In this document: piece after piece, positions 8,676 to 17,000 of the stretch
How the letters are laid out: the number at the start of each line of letters is the position of its first letter
How positions within the stretch are numbered: the stretch's first letter is position 1
Source: a virus
DNA: 34,646 nucleotides
Strand: one strand, 5' to 3'
Virus record (IMG/VR): IMGVR_UViG_3300030117_002112
Coordinates: 2,768-37,413 of that record
Program-made: the position numbers and the translations under genes
Notes under the pieces: generated by a model
Told to the model about the DNA's origin: nothing
The model's input: the letters and a program-made list of their open reading frames with translations, nothing else
Databases searched by the model: none

Positions 8676-9434
8676 ATGGTAAATATAGATACGGTATATC
8701 AAAGGGTTTTAGTTTTTGCTAATAAAGAGCAGAGAGGTTATATAACACCTCAAGAGTTTAATATATTTGCCGGTCAAGCACAACTAGAAATTATAGAGCA
8801 ATATTTCTATGATATAAATCAATTTGAAAGAGGTAATGGTAATAACACAGAGTATTCTGATATGGTTACCTTGATACAAGAAAAACTAGGTGCTCTAACA
8901 AAAATACATATATTTCCAAAAATAACCGGTATGTTAGGTTTTCATCCATTACCTGCTGATTGTTACAAAATAGGAACAGTTACTAAGGGTGGTGTTATTC
9001 GAGAAGAAATTGATGAAATAACTTATTCGGAATGGACAAAGTATAATAAATCACCATTAACAAAATTTACTTTTAACACAAGAGGTTATGTTGTTACTAA
9101 TTGGGATCCAGTTAACAACGCTTCGGTTAGAGGTATACAAGTTTATCCTAACAATAGTGATATGGAAGGTGGTATAAAAATGAGTTATGTTAAAAAACCA
9201 GAAACTCCAAGATGGGGTTATTTTGTAGTTGGCGGTAAAGCTCTTCACGATACTAGTATATATGATCCAAATACTGGTTTAGGTAAAACAACACATTTTG
9301 AATTACATGAAGCAGAAGAAACTGAATTAGTTTATAAAATATTAAAATTCGCTGGTTTATCTATGAGAAGAGATGATGTAGCAAAAGGTGGACAAGGATT
9401 AGAGTCAATATCAGTTCAACAAGAAAAACAATAA
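8676..9434 (+). CDS. Probable head-to-tail adaptor
   Basis: 252 residues. The N-terminal helical segment (VYQRVLVFANKEQRGYITPQEFNIFAGQAQLEIIEQYF) is followed by a beta-rich middle (LGFHPLPADCYKIGTVTKGG, YVVTNWDPVNNASVRGIQVYP) and a C-terminal helix (HEAEETELVYKILKFAG). This helix-sheet-helix layout and the place three genes after the capsid suit a portal-bound adaptor of the T7 gp11 / P22 gp4 type or the ring proteins of crAss-like phages. The start is 9 bases after the preceding stop, and the next gene begins 3 bases after this one ends. The role is inferred from position and architecture. Confidence 0.5.
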   Translation: MVNIDTVYQRVLVFANKEQRGYITPQEFNIFAGQAQLEIIEQYFYDINQFERGNGNNTEYSDMVTLIQEKLGALTKIHIFPKITGMLGFHPLPADCYKIGTVTKGGVIREEIDEITYSEWTKYNKSPLTKFTFNTRGYVVTNWDPVNNASVRGIQVYPNNSDMEGGIKMSYVKKPETPRWGYFVVGGKALHDTSIYDPNTGLGKTTHFELHEAEETELVYKILKFAGLSMRRDDVAKGGQGLESISVQQEKQ

Positions 9435-9437
9435 AAT

Positions 9438-11069
9438 ATGGCATGGGATAATCAAAATCAGTTAATAACAGTACACGAGGACAATTATTATAATCGGAAG
9501 AAGAAAGATGGAACCGGTAGTTACGCCAGAGAATTTGAGCCTGGCAATTATCAATTTGTAACATTACAAACTGTTATGGATCAGTTTATGATATCTTATG
9601 TTGGTAAAGACAAAATTATACCAACTGTAAATAAACTTGATGTACAGTTTCATGCCATGAGAGGTTTACAAGAATTTTCTTATGACACACTAAAATCATA
9701 TAAAGGTTTTGAATTTACATTACCACCTAAATTAAGCGTAATATTACCTCAAGATTTTGTTGCTTATACACAAGTTAGTTGGAGCGATTCAAACGGTATA
9801 AAACATCCAATACATTATACTAACGACACTTCTAACCCAAGAAATCCTTACCAAACCGAAAACGATAGTCTACATGGTCAAGATAATCCATTTTCGCTAC
9901 ATGCTATAGGCACATTTACGGCTGGTAGTTCAGTTGTTGAATTAGATGGTTTATATCCAGAATTATTTACTTCTGTACAAGGTGTAGGTGGTGTAACAAT
10001 CAAGTTTATAAACCCAGGTATGTTTGATGGTGTTACAGTATCTGGTGGTTTTAAAGGAGCGCATGTATACGCAGTTTGGCATGATAAAACTACTCAAAAA
10101 ACTAGTATACAAATTAATAGTCCCAATGATGGTCATAATGTAAATAGCGTTCAAATTGTACCAAGTGTATCTGGAGACATGCATCTAGAATTTCACTATC
10201 AAAATCCTATTTCTATCCCATATGATCCTGCTAAAGCTAATTCATATAATTTAATACCTGGTGTTAAACTACCAATATTATATAATCCAGTATTTAGTGC
10301 TACTCATAATAAAATTACAGCCGCAAGTCCTGCTGATGTAGCTGATATTAGAGTTGGTATGAAAGTATGTTGTAGTAACGAATATTTTAATAATCAAAAT
10401 TGTCTTGTTCTTGATGTTGATTATGAAAATGGATTTATATGGGTTCATGGTCCTCAACAAACAGCCAGTCATAACAGTCCTTTACCAGCGGGAACACCAT
10501 TAATAGCAAGCACGGTGGCACCTACTGGGACAACCTTTACATCTGTACCATCGCTTTGTTTTGTAGATGAAGATATATTAGCGAAAAACGCTCAAAGAAG
10601 AAATCATGGTCCCCATATGTATGAAGAATCTGATACTTTAATTTCTTTTAAAGGTTCTAATGAGTATGACGAAGCTACTGACGATGAAATTAGAGCACTT
10701 GGAGGAGCGAAGTATGGATTAGATCCTCAAAGAGCTAATGCAAATGGAACTTTTTATATTGATCAAGATAAAGGAACTATGCGATTTAGTTCTGATTTAG
10801 TAGGTAAAACTATTATTATAGATTATATAAGCGATTCCTTAGGTCAAGTAAGAGAACAAGTGGTTCATAAATTCGCAGAAGAAGCTATGTATAAATGGAT
10901 AGCATATGCTGTTTTAGCAACACGTTCTAATACTCCAGAATATTTAGTAGCGAGATTTAAAAAAGAAAGATTTGCGGAGATGAGAAAAGCTAAATTAAGA
11001 TTACAAAATATAAACTTTAAAGAATTTACTCAAATTTTAAGAGGTAAATCAAAACTAATAAAACACTAG
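9438..11069 (+). CDS. Probable tail tube / nozzle structural protein
   Basis: 543 residues, mostly beta structure, with a helical C-terminus (EQVVHKFAEEAMYKWIAYAVLATRSN, then a basic amphipathic stretch KKERFAEMRKAKLRLQN). That C-terminal pattern resembles adaptor or nozzle proteins that wrap the tail entrance. A 'VGMKV...VLDVDYENGFIWV' beta module lies at about residues 292-345, and a second beta sandwich (VVELDGLYPELF...VQGVGGVTIKF) at 165-200. It sits between the adaptor candidate and the giant tail gene, with gaps of 3 bases on both sides, so it is tightly co-translated. The stop is TAG. No enzymatic motif is seen. Confidence 0.55.
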   Translation: MAWDNQNQLITVHEDNYYNRKKKDGTGSYAREFEPGNYQFVTLQTVMDQFMISYVGKDKIIPTVNKLDVQFHAMRGLQEFSYDTLKSYKGFEFTLPPKLSVILPQDFVAYTQVSWSDSNGIKHPIHYTNDTSNPRNPYQTENDSLHGQDNPFSLHAIGTFTAGSSVVELDGLYPELFTSVQGVGGVTIKFINPGMFDGVTVSGGFKGAHVYAVWHDKTTQKTSIQINSPNDGHNVNSVQIVPSVSGDMHLEFHYQNPISIPYDPAKANSYNLIPGVKLPILYNPVFSATHNKITAASPADVADIRVGMKVCCSNEYFNNQNCLVLDVDYENGFIWVHGPQQTASHNSPLPAGTPLIASTVAPTGTTFTSVPSLCFVDEDILAKNAQRRNHGPHMYEESDTLISFKGSNEYDEATDDEIRALGGAKYGLDPQRANANGTFYIDQDKGTMRFSSDLVGKTIIIDYISDSLGQVREQVVHKFAEEAMYKWIAYAVLATRSNTPEYLVARFKKERFAEMRKAKLRLQNINFKEFTQILRGKSKLIKH

Positions 11070-11072
11070 TAT

Positions 11073-14000
11073 ATGCCAGAGATGAAGCGTAATTTTACCA
11101 AAGGTAAAATGAACAAAGATCTTGACGAAAGACTTGTTCCTAATGGTGAATATAGAGATGCGATGAATGTACAGGTAACTACCTCAGAAGGATCTGACGT
11201 AGGTACTATTCAAAACGTATTAGGTAATACGCCTGGTTGTGATGTTAATATCGCGGGCGCGGGCTCTTATACCGTAGGATCTGTTTCTGACGAAAAAAAT
11301 GATACTTTATATTGGTTGGTCTCTGGTCCAACTGGAGCCACGGAGGAAACTGAATTAGTTAATGTCGATATGTCTGACATGATACTTCGTAGAAAACCAG
11401 ATCCAATTAATGGTGGTTATACTTGTGAAGCTGTTTTTGTTGATAATTACGCTTTTTCACTTGTAAATAATATGGTATGGGATGGAAGTTCTGATTCCGT
11501 AGATTTTTATTCTGCTGGATTACTCTCACAAATTACAACAGATTGGACTATTACAGGTGTTAATAATGACGGTAGTACATCTTCCATAGAAAATATAAGT
11601 GATATAAGCACTGGAGATAGCTTTGTTTTTGATTGGAGTTTTATAGCATCAGCAAATCCAGTATACGATGATTTTTGTGTTGGGCCCAGTCAACAATGTA
11701 ATGGTGTTGAAGTTTTATTCCCTGTAGAACAGGATGATTGTTTTAATTGTCCGCCAAACCCAAATACTTGGAGTAATAACCTTGGACTTTGGGCTGCTCC
11801 TATTGTATTTTTACGTGGATATGCTGGACCATCTTTACTTAACAACTACATAGATCTTGATCCATATGGTGGTGGTGTTAATATATCAGGAGCGCCACAT
11901 GTTTCTCCTACACCAGGTTGGCAAATCACGGCAGAAACCACTGTTAATGTTAATTATAGTGATAATACGGGTGAAACTTTATTACAATTAACTTTAGACG
12001 CTCCTATTACTTTCGGCGCATTATTCCAACCTGGTGTTAATTGGACACCAACACCAACTGTTTGGACTATCCCGCAAAATTGGTATTTAGCACCTATTGG
12101 GTTTACGATTGGTGCACAAGCAATACCGGCTATTATAACATCAAATACACCAACGGTTAATTATCTTCCAGATAGTGGTTGGATAATATTACCACCTCAA
12201 TATGATGTAAATGATTATAATATAAACGACACTATAGTTTTAGATCAAAATTTATTTACAGAACAAGCAGGTTGTATAATTGGTATTGATGGTTCTAATA
12301 ATATGTTACAAGTTGATGATTGTAATGGAACATTTCTTGAACCTCAACTTATTATGCCTGGAATACCAAATCCATATATACAGCAAGGTATAATAGTTTT
12401 AGACGAATCAATATCTTTAATAGGTCCAGATCCTGCAATTCTTAATAACTATGACAATCTTTTCCTTCAAGGGCCTAGGGTTTTAAATTTTGATCATGGT
12501 GATTTAATTTTGGGTATAAATATAATTGATGAATTTTTAATTTGGACAGATAATAAAACAGAACCAAAGAAAATAAGTATACCTCGTAGTGCTGCTGGTA
12601 CAAATCCAAATGGTACCGTTCATACTAATGTTATAGTACCTGATGCTAGTGGAAGTATTACGCCTGGTATTAACAAAGGTCCAGCAAGAGAAGAACATAT
12701 AACAGTTATTAGAAAAGCACCACATAGACCACCAACGTTAAAAATAGGCACGGAATTAAGAGAAGGACCTATAGGATTAGGCTATAACGTAACGATGCTA
12801 GGGAATTGGTTTGATGCTGTTGGCGAGCAATTATACATTTCAATTAACGATGTTGACTCAGTACCGTGTGATTTTATTGTTGGAGATATGATAGGTTTAG
12901 GTATACCTGGTATGGGTGTGCTTCCTGGTGAGACATTTTTAGATGGATACCAAGTTACATTAAAAATATTAGAAATAAACGAAGGCCCATGGACTAGTTC
13001 AGATGGAACTTATAGTGTAGCAGCTGGGACAACAGCGTATTTAGTAGAGATTATAACTTTAGTTGATGACGCACCTTTTCAAGGAGATAATTGGGAGTTG
13101 GAATTAATAGATGATGAAAACTTTTTATTTGAACGTAAACTACCTAGATTTGCTTATAGATATAAATACGTCGACAATGAGTATTCTACATATGGACCTT
13201 TTTCTGATGTAGCATTTTATCCTGGAAGTTTCGAATACCAACCAGTAAAAGCATACAACGAGGGTATGACAAATAGAATTAGAACATTGTCAATACAGGA
13301 TTTTATTCCTAGTGATATACCAGAAGATGTTGTGCAAGTTGATATTTTATATAAAAACGAAAATTCTCCTATAGTTTATTTAATGGATAGTATAAGAGAG
13401 AACGACGCGGGGGGAATGAATAACGCTTGGAATTCTGTTGGTAGTAATGATCTTGCTGGATCAGCTAAAGGATCTTATAAAATAACAACAGAAAATATAT
13501 ACTCAGCATTACCAGCTAATCAAATGTTAAGAACTTGGGACAATGTACCCAAAATTGCTTTAGCACAAGATATTAGTGGTAATAGAATTATTTATGGTAA
13601 TTATAAACAAGGTTATACTATAGAAGAGTTCGCTAATGATACTAGTGGTAAATTAGTGCCAAATATTAATATTAATTTAGTAGCTAGACCAGCTTTAGAA
13701 GAAGATATTTATTTTGCGCGAAAATCTATAAAATCGCTTAGAGATTATGATTTAGGTGTTGTTTGGGGAGACAAATATGGTAGAGAAACACCAGTAATAA
13801 CACCTAGTAGTGGATCGTTTGCTGTTCCAAAAAGTCAAGCTGAAAAATCTAATTATATAAAAGCTAGTTTAGAAAAATCTCCTCATTGGGCAGAATATTA
13901 TAGATATTATATTAAAGAAACTTCTAATCAATATTATAATTTACCTGTAGATAGAATTTATGATGCAGAAGATGGTAATATTTGGGTTTCCTTTCCATCT

Positions 14001-17000
14001 GTTGATCGAAATAAGGTAGATGAAGATACTTATATTATATTAAAAAAGGGTTCTGATACAGATATTTTAATACAAGAAAAAGCTAGATACAAGATTGTTG
14101 CTATAGAAAACGAAGCCCCAGAGTTTATAAAAACAGAATACGAGCAGTTAGCTAGAACTAATACAGATTCCACAAGGTATAGTCACTCGTGTCAAATGTG
14201 GGGTGGTGGAGTTAACGCTGGTGCTCCAAATGGAAATACTGGTTGTACTATATATCCGTTAGCACAAGGAGTTATGAGTCCACCTGTTATCGGAAGAAAA
14301 TCTTTTAGTATACATCGTGACCATTGGAAAGGTGATTGGAATGATACAACCAAACAAATGGGTTTACCGGATTTGGTAAAAGTATTTGCTGATATTACCG
14401 CTGATAATACAACAGACGAATTTTATGTTAGTTTTACAAAAGAGACTGTAAATAACGACGGTAGTTTGACTGTTATAGCTGGTAGTAAATATAGAGTTTT
14501 AGAAATCATAGATCATGATAATGTACCCGTTGATCATAACGCATATGATTCGAATGGTGATGGTAGTAATGATGTGGCTGCTGGTACTCTTACAATTAAT
14601 GCATACGAAGTAAAACTAAGCGAACCAATAAAAACTAGTGATGAATTTATAGTAGATGCGTATGATTCCAATGGTCAATTACTAAATGACGATATACATA
14701 TTATTTTTTGGAAAAAGACTATAACAAATAAGCCTGAGTTTGATGGTAGGTTTTTTGTTAAAATATATTCTGATGGTACTGATAGAAAAAACTTATCATC
14801 AGAACCAGCTTTGATCAAAAACTGGTCAATAACAGGTACAACTCCTTTATATATGATATGGGACACAAATGATGGTGTTCAAAGTACAACAGGGTGGCTT
14901 AATGATTTGTCTTTAGATACATTTAATTTTAATACTACTGGTGTTCCTGGTGGTAGCACTTACACCAAAGCTGATTGGAATTCTCATTTAAAGTTTGGTG
15001 GAGTTAATGTAACTTCTAATTGGTTTGTTGACGCAGCGAGTTTTGCGAGTCAACAACCTAATAGTAACAATAACTATTCTAATATTACAAGAACTTTCCC
15101 AGGACCTTTAGGACTAAATATTGATAGTTCTGATACAACGACCTCTGTTTCCTATAATATGTATTGCCATTCTTGTGCATTTGGCATGGGACTTTCATTA
15201 CCGGGTGGTAGTTTTAATGGTACTGGAGAAAGTACTGGTCTTGTTGGTATGAAAGGGGCTTTTGTAGATAGTAATGCACGTAAAAAATTAGATATAGGAT
15301 TTTCAAAAATAGGACCTACTGGTAACACTGGATCTGGTGGGAGATACGAAGGTTATAGCGTTAATTGGCAAGTTGGTGATGCTTCTAATTCTTATCATGA
15401 TGAAGAAAAAGCCGTTGTAGAAGGATTACAAATTAATAGAAGATTTAGATTGCAAGGGAGTCCTGTTATATATAAAATATTAGGTGTAAATAAGTTTAGA
15501 CTTTTTAACTATCAAGGTGAAAAAACTGCCACTCCTGTTAAAACGTATATAGGCTTCCCTTATTATAAAACTTTTTGGAACACTGAGCATTTAGATCAAG
15601 TTCAACTAATGGCTGAACAAAGAAACCGTAGAATTACTTATAGAATATGGTACGATGTTGATCTTACAGCGACAGATCCAGCTGATTTGGTAAGTGGTTT
15701 AGCTGGTACAGTACCTGAGTCAACGGCAGATACTATTATGGATAATGCAGAGTGGAGTAATATATCAAACGTATTAGATGGTGGTACTGTAACTAGTGTT
15801 AATTTAGAGTTTTTAGAAGAATTTAATGTAGAGGGAGAGAATAAAATAAGTGCTAATCCAGCTATATTTGAAACAGAACCTAAAGAAGATGCTGATTTAG
15901 ATTTATATTATGAGGCGTCTTCAAGCTTCCCTACGCTTCCAATAACAAATACGAATAAACATATTTATATACCTGTAGGTTCTACAATTGAAATACCTGA
16001 TTCGTTTCAAACTTTAGCTTGGACAGGTACAGCTCTTACACCGGGAACGTTTGTTACTAGTTGGGAAACTGTAAATCCTTATATTGGTCCATTTCCACCT
16101 CAAATACTTACTGTTAATTTATCAAACTCTATATTAGTAACAGATATATCGTTACTTATTGGCTTATGGAATGATATTACATTTTTAAGAGACGACGGTA
16201 CTTATGTGTCAGCTAAATTCGTTGGCTTTGCTAATTATTATACAGAAACAGATCCTAATTCCCCCAATGTTGGTCAACTTGTAACTGCTTCTCTTCAATT
16301 TAATCCGAGCACTTCTGTAGGATTAAGTTGGCATAATTGCTGGTCTTTTGGTAATGGTGTTGAATCAAATAGAGTTGGTGATACATATAACAAACCGTTT
16401 CTTGGTAATGGAGTTTCCGTATCTAGTATTTTAGAAGATAATTTCAAAGAAGAACACAAGAAATATAGTTTAATATATTCTGGAATATACAATTCTAATA
16501 GTGGTGTTAATAGTTTAAATCAATTTATCGCTGGAGAAAAAATTACTAAAGATTTAAATCCTATATATGGTACTATACAAAGATTAAAAGCTGGTTGGGG
16601 TCAAGGTGGTGATTTAATAGCCTTGTGTGAAGATAGAATATTAAAAATATTAGCTAATAAAGACGCGTTATTTAATGCTGATGGTGATACCAATGTTACT
16701 GCTACTAATAGAGTTTTAGGCCAAGCTATTCCTTACTCAGGTGAGTATGGTATTTCAAAAAACCCAGAATCATTTGCATCAGAGGCGTATAGAGCATACT
16801 TTACAGATAAAGTTCGAGGAACTGTAATGAGATTATCTAGAGATGGTTTAACACCTATATCAGATGCTGGTATGAAGGATTGGTTTAGAGACAATCTAAA
16901 ATTAAATAATAAATTAATTGGAAGTTTTGATGATAAAAAAGATGAGTATAATATATCTTTAGAAAACACCACAGAAAATATTAGTAAATCTGTTAGTTTT